Below, one piece after another: positions 16,181-24,238 of a DNA stretch of 64,000 bases; the first letter of the stretch is position 1, and each line of letters starts with the position of its first letter. Made by a program: the position numbers and the translations under genes. Source of the DNA: JAKIWV01 sp963773945 (lineage in GTDB: Archaea > Thermoplasmatota > Thermoplasmata > Lutacidiplasmatales > UBA184); assembly GCA_963773945.1 (NCBI GenBank), contig CAVZDD010000003.1, positions 1 through 64,000 of the forward strand. Direction: 5' to 3'. The notes beneath the pieces are model-generated. The model worked only from the letters and a program-made list of their open reading frames with translations, was not told where the DNA came from and did no database searches.

Positions 16181-17400
16181 CGGAGCCCGTTCTCCGGGAG
16201 GAGAACCTCGACCTCGTCCTGGATCACCGTGGACAGCAGTTCCCGGTGGTCCCCGTGCATCAGGACGACCTTCTTCGCCTTGGTCTTCCGAATGAAGCTC
16301 ACCAGGTCGGTGTGGCCGGCGTGGGCCGAGAAGTCGTATGAGTCGACCTCGCAGGCGGGCCGGATCGTCACCTCGTCGATGGTGAGCGTTCCCTGCTCGA
16401 CTAGCTGGCGACCGTTCGATCCTTCCACCTGGTAACCGGTCAACAAGATCGACGAGCGTACATCCTGATACCGCTCGCCCACGTAGTAGAGCACCGGGCC
16501 TCCGTCCATCATCCCGCCCGTCGTGACGATGACGTCGGCCTCGCGTGAGGCGTGGCGACGCTGGGAGGCGTGCTCGACGAGGTGGACCGAATCCAGCGCA
16601 TGCCGGAACTTGCGGGAATCGCGGATGTACTCGGGATGGGCCCGGTAGATCCCGTTCACGGAACGGGCAAGCCCGTCCATCCAGACTTCGAACCCGGTTT
16701 GAGCCAACGCCATGATGACCTCCTGGGCCCGGCCGACTGCGAACGCGGGTACGATGACCTTGCCCCCGCGGTCGACGGTCTCTTCGATCTTCGCCCGGAA
16801 CCGGTCTTCGGTGGCGCGGCGATCCGGGTGTTCCCGACCCGCGTACGTCGACTCGATTACGAGTATCTCGCATTCCGGCGGACGGGCGCCGTCCGTAAGG
16901 TGCGTTGGGATCGTCTGGAGGTCCCCGGTGAACAAAACGTCCTTCTCGCCGCGGTACAGGAACATCGTAGCGCCGGGAATGTGTCCCGCGGGAAACAGCT
17001 CGACCTCCAGTCCATGCTGGCGGAAGGTTCCGCGTCGGTCGACAGGAAAGAATCGCCCGTTGAGGGTCCGAATGTCGTCCGCCGTGTACGGCTCGAGGTA
17101 TCCTTCGAGCCGGGCTACCTTGAGCGTGTCACGCGCCATGAGCTCGGTCACGGCGATGGTCACGGGCGTCGCGACCACCCGGGTGTGCGGGAGACGGGAG
17201 AGAACGGGCGTCATCCCCGAATGGTCGAGGTGGGCGTGAGAGAGAAAGGCGGCATCGAGGTGGGAGGGGGCGGGGCGCGGATACTCGGGCGGGTCGCTCG
17301 GGGTGAGTCCGTAATCGAAGAGGATCGTGCGACCTTGGTCACGGACGACGAGCCCTAGAGACCCGATCTTAGAGGCACCTCCCAAAAACTGTAGTTCCAT
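16168..17400 (-). CDS. beta-CASP metallo-beta-lactamase nuclease, aCPSF2 type
   Basis: Zinc-dependent RNase with the beta-CASP insert, 410 aa. Motif 2 is SHAHLDHSG, which is of the CPSF/Integrator type rather than the RNase J type. GHIPGAT and FTGDLQT supply further ligands, and IVPAFAVGRAQE, GYQVEGSNGRQL and MHGDHREL are the beta-CASP motifs. It has no N-terminal KH domains, so it fits aCPSF2 rather than aCPSF1. ATG at 17400 follows the TATA box ttaaat by 26 nt; residues upstream in frame were rejected as they lie in the divergent promoter. Confidence 0.93.
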   Translation of the reverse strand: MELQFLGGASKIGSLGLVVRDQGRTILFDYGLTPSDPPEYPRPAPSHLDAAFLSHAHLDHSGMTPVLSRLPHTRVVATPVTIAVTELMARDTLKVARLEGYLEPYTADDIRTLNGRFFPVDRRGTFRQHGLEVELFPAGHIPGATMFLYRGEKDVLFTGDLQTIPTHLTDGARPPECEILVIESTYAGREHPDRRATEDRFRAKIEETVDRGGKVIVPAFAVGRAQEVIMALAQTGFEVWMDGLARSVNGIYRAHPEYIRDSRKFRHALDSVHLVEHASQRRHASREADVIVTTGGMMDGGPVLYYVGERYQDVRSSILLTGYQVEGSNGRQLVEQGTLTIDEVTIRPACEVDSYDFSAHAGHTDLVSFIRKTKAKKVVLMHGDHRELLSTVIQDEVEVLLPENGLRYTT

Positions 17401-17423
17401 TCGGCCCGCGACCTGAGGGGCGG

Positions 17424-17429
17424 ATTTAA
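17424..17429 (-). promoter_or_regulatory. TATA box of the aCPSF2-type gene
   Basis: On the minus strand ttaaat is centred 26 nt before the ATG at 17400, so the message is probably leaderless. It is one half of a divergent promoter region with the IMP-family gene. Confidence 0.65.
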
Positions 17430-17485
17430 CGACTGCCTCGGTGGAGGACGACGCCCCGTCTAGCACCGCGTCCCCCCGAGGCAGG

Positions 17486-17494
17486 GCTAATAGT
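17486..17494 (+). promoter_or_regulatory. TATA-like box of the IMP-family/NAD kinase operon
   Basis: The sequence gctaatagt is centred 26 nt before the GTG at 17516. An upstream in-frame GTG-type start at 17441 would precede this box, so the 17516 start is preferred. Confidence 0.6.
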
Positions 17495-17515
17495 CCTGCC
17501 CCGGTCCGGGCCGGC

Positions 17516-18328
17516 GTGTCCCGAACCACCGCTGACGATCTGGAGGTCCTGTTCCGGATTTCGTATGCCGTGCGTCACGCCGTCCGGCAATCGGGGGCCT
17601 CTCCCAAGCGGGGGGAGATCGTGGCGATGGGGGCCGCCGGAAGTCCGACGGAAGAGCTTGACCGGATCGCCGAGGCGCAAGTGTTCGCCTGCCTCGAGGA
17701 GGAGGGAGTCAATTGGAACGTCCTCAGCGAAGAGGCTGGTTTCGTCGAGCGGGGCGGGTCTCGTATGCTCGTGGTCGATCCGGTCGACGGGAGTCACAAC
17801 GCGCTGCGCGGTTTTCCCATGTCCACTGTGTCGCTGGCCCTGGGTCACTCCACGCTGGGTGACATCGACGCCGGCGTGATCCACAACCTCGACAACGGGG
17901 TTACCCATTGGGCCGAGCGGGGCCATGGGGCGTTCCGGGACGGACACCGTCTCCACACCCGCACGTGGGAGCCTAAAACGGAGCTCTTCTGCGTAAATCT
18001 CGGACGTCATTCCACTGCGCGCGCGGCGCGTCTCGCGGAAAAGGGTCGACGGGTCCGGTCCCTGGGCTGCGCTTCCCTGGAGCTCGCCATGGTTGCCCAA
18101 GGCAGCGCCGATGCCTACTTCTTTGAGAACGACAACGAGGGCCGGAATCTCCGGGTGACCGACATCGCGGCGGCCTATCTCGTCGTGCGCGAGGCCGGAG
18201 GTGGGATCACCGATACGGCCCAGCAATCCCTCGAAGCGTTCCCGCTCACCTTGGACCAGCGCACGAGCGTCTTTGCGTGGGGGGATCCGTCCTTCGCGCA
18301 GCACGCCGTCGGAGAGGGGTACCTGTGA
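17516..18328 (+). CDS. inositol monophosphatase-family phosphatase, possible NADP phosphatase
   Basis: Mg-dependent, Li-sensitive-type phosphatase fold of 270 aa. Metal ligands are Glu in LSEEAGF, the Asp residues in VVDPVDGSHNALRG, and Asp in RVTDIAAAYLVVREAGG. Family members act on inositol-1-phosphate, fructose-1,6-bisphosphate or NADP. The gene overlaps NAD kinase by 4 nt (GTGA). In Methanocaldococcus an IMP-family domain and NAD kinase are fused in one protein (MJ0917) with NADP phosphatase and NAD kinase activities. I therefore favour a role in NADP level control; this is inference. Confidence 0.88.
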   Translation: MSRTTADDLEVLFRISYAVRHAVRQSGASPKRGEIVAMGAAGSPTEELDRIAEAQVFACLEEEGVNWNVLSEEAGFVERGGSRMLVVDPVDGSHNALRGFPMSTVSLALGHSTLGDIDAGVIHNLDNGVTHWAERGHGAFRDGHRLHTRTWEPKTELFCVNLGRHSTARAARLAEKGRRVRSLGCASLELAMVAQGSADAYFFENDNEGRNLRVTDIAAAYLVVREAGGGITDTAQQSLEAFPLTLDQRTSVFAWGDPSFAQHAVGEGYL

Positions 18329-19212
18329 AGATCGGGGTCCACGCCAACCCGAACAAGACGAAGGCGCTCGACCTCGCACGGCATCTGGTAAAATTCGTCG
18401 GCCAGCGGGCGGAGGTTGTGGCCTCCAAGGAGACCGCGGAGAGCATCCCCGAGCTCGCCGCCACTGCCCAGCCGTTGGCCCACCTCCAGGTGGACGTCCT
18501 GGTCGCGCTGGGCGGGGATGGGACCTTTCTCTACGCCCTCCAACGCTGCCCTGCGCCGATTCTGCCGGTCAACGCGGGTACGGTCGGCTTCCTGGCGGAG
18601 GTCGACGGCGACAATCGGATCGCGTACGAAGCGGCGATCGAGCGACTCCTGCGAGGGGCCTACTTCCTCGAGGAGCGGATGCGGATCGCCACCCAGATCG
18701 ACTCGGCCCATCTGGCCGACGCGACGAACGAAGTGGTGATCCACACGTCGCAAGTCGCCAAGATGCGGCTCTTCGAGATCGGTATCGACCGCAAGCCGGT
18801 CGGACGGCTCCGGGCGGACGGCGTGATCATCGCGACGCCCACCGGCTCCACCTCCTACGCGATGTCCGCCTTCGGTCCGGTGATCGAGCCGACGCTGGAT
18901 GCGATGGTCATCACGGCGCTGGCGCCGTTCCAGACCACGCCGCGGGCCGTGATCGTGGCACCCGCCCACACCATCACCGTCCGCCTGGTCACGCCGGAGA
19001 AAGACGGCGTGGTTGTGGTCGACGGCCAGAGTGAGACCCGCCTCTCGGGCGGCTCGGAGGTCATTTGCTACCGGTCCCCCAGGAAGGCGGTCTTCGTCCG
19101 GTTCGCGTCGCGTTACTTCCCGCGACTGTACGGCACCCGCATCCTCCCGTGGGGCACCGACGGCGCCGAGTACGAACCTGTCGAGGACGCGGATGTTCCG
19201 GCCCACTCGTAA
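18325..19212 (+). CDS. nadK: NAD kinase
   Basis: Phosphorylates NAD to NADP; 295 aa. The motif LGGDGTFLYAL has GGDGT at residues 63-67, TNEVVIH carries the conserved NE pair at 135-136, and DGVIIATPTGSTSYAMSA is the nucleotide-binding Gly-rich stretch. The start is GTG at 18325, overlapping the TGA of the IMP-family gene. It overlaps the next gene (JAMM protein) by 20 nt. Confidence 0.96.
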   Translation: MKIGVHANPNKTKALDLARHLVKFVGQRAEVVASKETAESIPELAATAQPLAHLQVDVLVALGGDGTFLYALQRCPAPILPVNAGTVGFLAEVDGDNRIAYEAAIERLLRGAYFLEERMRIATQIDSAHLADATNEVVIHTSQVAKMRLFEIGIDRKPVGRLRADGVIIATPTGSTSYAMSAFGPVIEPTLDAMVITALAPFQTTPRAVIVAPAHTITVRLVTPEKDGVVVVDGQSETRLSGGSEVICYRSPRKAVFVRFASRYFPRLYGTRILPWGTDGAEYEPVEDADVPAHS

Positions 19213-19714
19213 GCGGGCCCCGGGAGCCCCCCGGTTCGGGTCGACGCCGAATGCGATCAGCCGCAACTGCCTCGACTCCGCGTTGGCCTGCGGCCGGTCC
19301 AGCTACCCCAAGGAGTTCGGGGGCGTGCTGCGGTCCGAGGAACCCGGCGTCATCACGGACCTGCTCCTGGTCCCGGGGACCACGTCCGGTTCCCGACATG
19401 CGAACTTCAAGCTCTACATGCTCCCGGTCGACCTCGGGGTGATGGGAACCGTCCACTCGCACCCCTCGGGAGCGCTCCACCCCTCCGACGCCGACCTCAT
19501 GATGTTTCGCCATTGGGGCCGGCGACACCTGATCATCGGCTACCCCTTTGGACAAGGTGCGTGGCGTGCCTACGACGGCAACGGGGAGGAGATCCATCTC
19601 GCCGTCCGGGGCCACGCCCCCCTCGCGGAGAAGGCGCTCCCCGTCTATCGTCCGCCTCCCACACGACAGCTGGAGCCGACGGATGTTCTGCCGCTCGCGG
19701 ACGATGCGGAGTGA
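19193..19714 (+). CDS. JAMM/MPN-domain metalloprotease-like protein
   Basis: 173-aa protein with a JAB1/MPN/Mov34 metal site. Glu in YPKEFGGVLR, then VHSHPSGALHPSDADLMMF fits HxHP-x6-S-x2-D exactly. Archaeal proteins of this kind remove small ubiquitin-like modifiers or act in related chemistry. The ATG at 19193 lies in the 3' end of nadK, and frames upstream are low in similarity. A Pro-rich tail follows the domain. No ubiquitin-like partner gene was seen in this window, so the substrate is unknown. Confidence 0.88.
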   Translation: MFRPTRKRAPGAPRFGSTPNAISRNCLDSALACGRSSYPKEFGGVLRSEEPGVITDLLLVPGTTSGSRHANFKLYMLPVDLGVMGTVHSHPSGALHPSDADLMMFRHWGRRHLIIGYPFGQGAWRAYDGNGEEIHLAVRGHAPLAEKALPVYRPPPTRQLEPTDVLPLADDAE

Positions 19715-19751
19715 ACCTCCGCACCTGGCCAATCCCTGACGGGAACCCCAC

Positions 19752-21344
19752 TTATTCGCGAACGGGGATCGTCGGCATGGGCAGGCGCTCCGGGTGTTGG
19801 AGCGGGTTGATGAGGCTCGGAGCGACGCCCTTCGGTTCGCTCCAGAGACCGTTCGTCTTGGCGATCCACTCCAGGAAAGCGATGAATCCGCGGAACGCGC
19901 CCCGGTAGAGGCCCCCGCTCCGGCCTTCCATGTCGAAGAAGTCGCGCAGCATGACCGGCGAGTGCCGGAGTCCGTGCGTCAGCGCCCGCTTGAGCAGTTC
20001 GACCTGGACATCGGAGAGCATGCTCCGGTTGAACCAGTCCTTGGTCTTGAGATGCCCCAGCGGGACGAAGAACATTGGGACGAGAATCGCCTTGAACTCC
20101 CAGAGGTCGTCGATCAGGTCGATCGTCTTGAGCACGTCGTCCTCGGTCTCTTGGGGGAGTCCTAGGATGAAGGTGCACGCCGGATACACGTGGTTATCGT
20201 TGAGCAACCCGGCGGCCTGGACCACGAGTTCGGGCCACTGGCTCGCCTTGAACGGAGCGACCTTTCCCGGCATAGCCTTCGTGACCAAACGGGGGCTGCC
20301 GGTCTCGACCCCGATCTCGACGCCCCACCAGGACTGGTTCTCGTCGAGGAGGACCTCGGCGCACTTCGGGATGAGGTCGGGCCTCGTCATCAGGGAGGCC
20401 ACCGCGACGTGGCTCCAGCCGACCTGCGGGTAGTGCTTCTTGGCCAGTTTCATCAAGGGGATGAGTTTGTCCTCGTGCGGCATCACGTTGGGGCTGCCGT
20501 AGAAGAACACGTCGTCGGAGTGCAGGATCCCCTTCTTGATCCCGGCCGCGGCGTTGATCTTGAGCTCCGCTTCGATCTTGTCGTAGGGGTACCAGCGTGT
20601 GGGCCGCTGCGTGACGGAGCAGAACGAGCAGCCCCGGCAGCAGCCGCGTCCAATCTCAATGAGGCCGTTGACACTGGGGTACCGGATCGTGGAGATCTCC
20701 TCGACCTTCGGAGCGCTCTTGGGGGGAAGAATGACATGGGGGGGGAGGAATTCGTCCTTGAGCGCCTTCGCGGCGATCTCGCGGACGTAGAGGTCGGCTT
20801 CGCCTTCGACGACGCAATCGACGCCGCCGAAGGAGGAGACGAATTCGCCGATCCAGGGTAGCTTCATCTGCGTCGGCGGGGAGATCTGCCACGCACACGG
20901 GCCGCCGGCAATGATCTTCATGCCCTGCTTCCGGGCCTCGATCACATGCGGCTGGGTCATCATCCGCTTGAAATTCGTGCAGTTGAGCGTTTCCTTGCGC
21001 ATGATGCCGCCGAAGGTAGAGGACGGCGGGTTCAGGCCGAAGAAGTCGTGGCCGGAGATCATCAGGACCTTCGCCTCACCCGGCATGTACTTGTCGAGGT
21101 GGCTCGGGTGGACGATCCGGGCGTCGAATCCCGCGTCCATCAATGACGATTCGATCTTTCGCATCCCGTACGGCGCTTGCTGAGGGTACCCGTGCTCGTC
21201 CACCGGCATCGTGGGGAAAAAGAGGTTCTTGTACACGGCCTCCGGGAGCAGGTACGGGGGGGTCGTGGTCCCGAACCCCAGGAATTCCTTCCCGTGATGA
21301 TTGCTCATCATGGTCCAGTCGCACGTAATGACAATTTCCGGCAT
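19752..21344 (-). CDS. B12-binding-domain radical SAM protein
   Basis: 530 aa with an N-terminal cobalamin-binding-like domain (about 1-200) and a radical SAM core. The cluster motif CxxxCxxC is Cys235, Cys239 and Cys242 in RGCCRGCSFCS. GVEIGVETGSPRLV and FILGLPQETEDDVL are typical core strands. The N terminus MPEIVITCDWTMMSNHHGKE resembles a large archaeal family that includes lipid-modifying enzymes such as the GDGT ring synthases; this is from memory and is not proof. Transcribed alone; the 5' leader holds two inverted repeats. Confidence 0.85.
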   Translation of the reverse strand: MPEIVITCDWTMMSNHHGKEFLGFGTTTPPYLLPEAVYKNLFFPTMPVDEHGYPQQAPYGMRKIESSLMDAGFDARIVHPSHLDKYMPGEAKVLMISGHDFFGLNPPSSTFGGIMRKETLNCTNFKRMMTQPHVIEARKQGMKIIAGGPCAWQISPPTQMKLPWIGEFVSSFGGVDCVVEGEADLYVREIAAKALKDEFLPPHVILPPKSAPKVEEISTIRYPSVNGLIEIGRGCCRGCSFCSVTQRPTRWYPYDKIEAELKINAAAGIKKGILHSDDVFFYGSPNVMPHEDKLIPLMKLAKKHYPQVGWSHVAVASLMTRPDLIPKCAEVLLDENQSWWGVEIGVETGSPRLVTKAMPGKVAPFKASQWPELVVQAAGLLNDNHVYPACTFILGLPQETEDDVLKTIDLIDDLWEFKAILVPMFFVPLGHLKTKDWFNRSMLSDVQVELLKRALTHGLRHSPVMLRDFFDMEGRSGGLYRGAFRGFIAFLEWIAKTNGLWSEPKGVAPSLINPLQHPERLPMPTIPVRE

Positions 21345-21366
21345 GGTTGCCTGTTGCAGCTCTACA

Positions 21367-21404
21367 CCGTTTTCGAGGGGAAACGGTCGATTTCGATATC
21401 GAAG
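21367..21404 (-). promoter_or_regulatory. two adjacent inverted repeats upstream of the radical SAM gene
   Basis: accgttt (21367-21373) and aaacggt (21382-21388) form a 7-bp inverted repeat with an 8-nt spacer. Next to it ttcgatatcgaa (21393-21404) is a perfect 12-bp palindrome. They lie 23-60 nt before the ATG, where a repressor or leader hairpin would act. Function is inference. Confidence 0.45.
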
Positions 21405-21486
21405 TCAGTTCTTAATGGTTGTGATGACGAAGGAGCGAAGAATTGGCGTTGGGGCACCCGGGCGTAGGGGAAACGGGGGGAGCCGG

Positions 21487-21747
21487 CTACCCGAACTCCT
21501 CGTCGTCATCCTCACGCGGCGTCGCCTCATCGGGGGCTTCGGGAGTCTCCTCGGTGGGCTCCCCGTCATGGGTCCATTCGCGAAAGGCCGGATCCCGCTG
21601 GACGAGGTGAATTCGGACACACTCGCGGTGCGCGGGAACGCCATTCCAAGAGCTGACCTCCGATCCCCGCCCCAAGGGTTCCTTGCAGAGACAACAGGTC
21701 TCGGGCGGAGCCACGATCCAAGAGATGCGCCGAGGAGGAGCGGTCAC
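21487..21747 (-). CDS. small zinc-ribbon-like protein, 86 aa
   Basis: The first part carries TCCLCKEPLGRG and then VPAHRECVRIH, giving a CxxC...HxxC set that could bind one zinc ion. The last 35 residues are strongly acidic, ending EDDDEEFG. The start is GTG at 21747; a weak AT-rich box (gttctagg on the minus strand) lies about 20-25 nt upstream. The family is not recognised. It may be a nucleic-acid or protein-binding adapter. Confidence 0.6.
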   Translation of the reverse strand: MTAPPRRISWIVAPPETCCLCKEPLGRGSEVSSWNGVPAHRECVRIHLVQRDPAFREWTHDGEPTEETPEAPDEATPREDDDEEFG

Positions 21748-21886
21748 AGGGTCCCCGTACCTAGAACGGCTCCGGCCGACTTGTAGGTTTCGCCCACACC
21801 TGGCCCGGGCGCCCGACCTGGGACCCAAATACGGAAAAGGGCCCTCGGGGCAAAATTGGAGTAGGAGGGGGCGGTAGCTCCGCTCC

Positions 21887-22483
21887 ATGGAGTCCCTCGC
21901 CGAAATCCGTAAGCGACGCACCTCGCTGGGCCTCTCGCTGGGCGAACTGGCCCGCGCCGTCGGGCGAAGTGACGCCACCATTTCGCGGATCGAGCGGGGT
22001 CAGATCCGACCGTCGTACGAGCTGGTCCAGCGGATTCTCACCTACTTGGAGGAGTTAGAGTCCCGCGCCTCCCCTCCTCTTCGTAGCGGGGACGTGATGA
22101 AGCGCGACGTGACCACTGTCGACGGGATCTCCCTCGTGGGGGAGGCGGCCCGGGTGATGGAAAAGGGAGGGTTCTCCCAGCTTCCGGTCATGGATTCTGG
22201 CCGCGTCACCGGTGCGGTATCGGAGTCCAGCCTGCTGCGAGCGCTCGCCCAACCCAACGGGCGTCGCGTGAGGGTACGGGATGTCCAAGAAGAGGCGTAT
22301 CCCCAGGTCGGGGAGAACTTCCCCGCCGACCTGCTGGCCTCGATCCTCACCCGGTATCCGGCCGTGCTCGTGCTAAGTCGCGGGGAGCTGCGGGGCATTG
22401 TAACCCGCATCGACCTGATCCGGGGACTTCGAGGCACACCGCTCCGCCGATCCCCCCATGCTACCGGTTCCACGGCCCCCTAA
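21887..22483 (+). CDS. HTH-CBS transcriptional regulator
   Basis: 198 aa. An XRE-type helix-turn-helix (about residues 5-58, LGELARAVGRSDATISRIER) is joined to a pair of CBS domains (about 67-122 and 126-182), the first starting RSGDVMKRDVTTVDG. CBS pairs bind adenosyl ligands such as AMP, ATP or SAM. This architecture is widespread in archaea. It ends 4 nt inside the convergent P1 peptidase gene, with overlapping stops. Confidence 0.9.
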   Translation: MESLAEIRKRRTSLGLSLGELARAVGRSDATISRIERGQIRPSYELVQRILTYLEELESRASPPLRSGDVMKRDVTTVDGISLVGEAARVMEKGGFSQLPVMDSGRVTGAVSESSLLRALAQPNGRRVRVRDVQEEAYPQVGENFPADLLASILTRYPAVLVLSRGELRGIVTRIDLIRGLRGTPLRRSPHATGSTAP

Positions 22484-23445
22484 CGGCCGAGCGGCCGAAC
22501 CGCCACCGCGGCCGCCTGCGCGACCAGGTCCGCGGCGTGGGTGCCGACGCGGTCGGCTATGGCGCCCGGATATCGTTCCGGAATCTTCGCTCGACGTATC
22601 GCCGTAGTCGCGGCGAAGACAACGTCCCCGTCGGTCGCCGTGTGGGCCGGCACCACGGCGCGCGCGAGCCCGTCATGGGCTTGCTGGGCCAGCCGCAGCA
22701 ACCCCGTCCGGTCCAGAGGCGTTTCCGTGACAACGAGCACAAGATTGGTGCCGCGGGGAACGTCTCTCGTGCGGGCCCGGCCCCGAGCGAGCGTTCCCGG
22801 GGGGACCACCCGCCCGTTGGGTCCTCGAGCGCCGGCAAGCCATCGCCCCGTCGTGAAATCCCGGATCGCCCCTACCGAGTTCAGCACCACTAGGGCGCCG
22901 ATCGAGCCCCAGGATCCCACCTTAACCGAGGCGTATCCGAGACCGCCAGGCATCGCCCGGCCTCTACCGAGATACTTCCCGACGGTGGCGCCGGCCCCCG
23001 CCCCGGTTCGCCCGACGGCGATCCGCGTGGAGGAGGCGTCGGCCACCGCCGCGAAACCGAGCGGCAGGTAGTCCGGAATCGCTCTTTCGGTCGCCGGAAG
23101 GTCGAACAGCGTCGCGCCGGAAACCGGCACTACGCGGTTCGGGTTGAGGAAGGGTCGGTGCCCGTCTCCCCGGGACAGCAGGGCGGTTCGTATGCCGCGT
23201 CCTGCATCCAAACCGTGCACGCTCCCGCCCGCGAAGAAGAGGGCCCACCGCCGACCGAACGTCGCTTCCGCGGCCAACGAAGCCGTGTCGTACGTGCACG
23301 AAGCGCCTCCGCGAACGTCGACGACCACGGACGCGGGGGGACGAAAGAGCGCCACGGTCACGCCAGTCGAACCATCGGGGTCCGTCGCGTGGCCCAGTTC
23401 CAAACCCTTCACATGGATTGGGCGACTCACATCGAATTCGGACAT
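22480..23445 (-). CDS. P1 family peptidase (DmpA/S58 type)
   Basis: 321-aa Ntn-fold aminopeptidase-like protein, made as one chain and cleaved by itself before a Ser or Thr nucleophile. GLELGHATDPDGSTGVTVAL is the family N terminus, VVDVRGGASCTYDTASL follows, and KVGSWGSIGALVVLNSVGA holds the putative cleavage and nucleophile region. Family members release N-terminal residues from peptides or cleave beta-peptides. A TATA-like box (aaatact on plus, 23477-23483) lies 35 nt before the ATG. Confidence 0.88.
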   Translation of the reverse strand: MSEFDVSRPIHVKGLELGHATDPDGSTGVTVALFRPPASVVVDVRGGASCTYDTASLAAEATFGRRWALFFAGGSVHGLDAGRGIRTALLSRGDGHRPFLNPNRVVPVSGATLFDLPATERAIPDYLPLGFAAVADASSTRIAVGRTGAGAGATVGKYLGRGRAMPGGLGYASVKVGSWGSIGALVVLNSVGAIRDFTTGRWLAGARGPNGRVVPPGTLARGRARTRDVPRGTNLVLVVTETPLDRTGLLRLAQQAHDGLARAVVPAHTATDGDVVFAATTAIRRAKIPERYPGAIADRVGTHAADLVAQAAAVAVRPLGR

Positions 23446-23506
23446 TCCGTTCGTCGAGGGCACCCGTCGGCCTCCCAAATACTGCGTCGTTGGGCTCGCT
23501 ACGCGA

Positions 23507-23515
23507 GGTTTATGC
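23507..23515 (+). promoter_or_regulatory. TATA box of the HExxH protein gene
   Basis: ggtttatgc is centred 28 nt before the ATG at 23539. It overlaps an in-frame ATG at 23512, which therefore cannot be the start of this transcript. With the aaatact box at 23477-23483 it forms a compact divergent promoter. Confidence 0.6.
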
Positions 23516-23538
23516 GCGGTGGCCGTTCGGAGGCGCTG

Positions 23539-24117
23539 ATGTCCTCGGCTCCGACGCCCTTCGTTGTCCCGGAACCTCCGGCCGGATTTGGAATCGACCG
23601 GAAGCTTCCGAGCGGACGGCATCCCATCCTGAGGGTGTTTCCGGGCCTCTCCACCCTGCCCACCGCGGAGCACCTCCAGCCGGATGGGAAGAATCGTGCC
23701 AAGATTTTCGAGGAAACCCAGATCGAGCTCATCGAGGACGACGTATGGATGTATGTCTCTCCGTGGGAGATCCCCCCGACAGCGCGGGGGCGCTGGAACC
23801 CGGTCCTCTCGCCGGGCGTCGACTGTATCGTTGTCGGCCTCGGTCACCTTCGCGATAGCCCGGCATTCACCCTGTTCATGGACATCTTCCACGAACTCCG
23901 GCACGTCCAACAACGGCACGACGGCGCGCAACTTTTTGGCGGGGGCCAGAGTTACGTTCGGCGACCCACCGAGGTCGAGGCGTACCGGTTCGTCGTCGAC
24001 GAGGCCCGAGGTCTCGGTGTCACCGATGGCTTCCTCCGAGACTACCTCCGGGTGGAGTGGATCGACGACGGGGAGTTCCTCGAACTGCTGAGCGCCGTGA
24101 ACGTCGCACCGCCGTGA
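23539..24117 (+). CDS. HExxH-type putative metallopeptidase
   Basis: 192 aa. MDIFHELRHVQQRHDG contains HExxH (HELRH), the zinc ligands and general base of many metallopeptidases; Glu in RRPTEVEAYRFVVDEA about 30 residues later could be the third ligand (gluzincin-like EVEA). The N-terminal half is not recognised. The layout resembles ImmA/IrrE or SprT-like proteins but no clear match was recalled. Start chosen from the TATA box. Confidence 0.7.
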   Translation: MSSAPTPFVVPEPPAGFGIDRKLPSGRHPILRVFPGLSTLPTAEHLQPDGKNRAKIFEETQIELIEDDVWMYVSPWEIPPTARGRWNPVLSPGVDCIVVGLGHLRDSPAFTLFMDIFHELRHVQQRHDGAQLFGGGQSYVRRPTEVEAYRFVVDEARGLGVTDGFLRDYLRVEWIDDGEFLELLSAVNVAPP

Positions 24118-24180
24118 TTTTGTCCGCCGGCGGCCCGGAGTAGTCGGTTACAGCCCCGAGGATTTCCAGAGCGACCGAGT

Positions 24181-24188
24181 CTTTAAAC
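24181..24188 (+). promoter_or_regulatory. TATA box of the MFS transporter gene
   Basis: ctttaaac would start transcription near 24211, leaving a leader of about 28 nt. This leader carries ggag at 24231-24234, 5 nt before the TTG start. Confidence 0.55.
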
Positions 24189-24238
24189 GACCTTTCTCCG
24201 ACTGAAGCTCTGCCGGGCAACGGACGGGGCGGAGCAGC

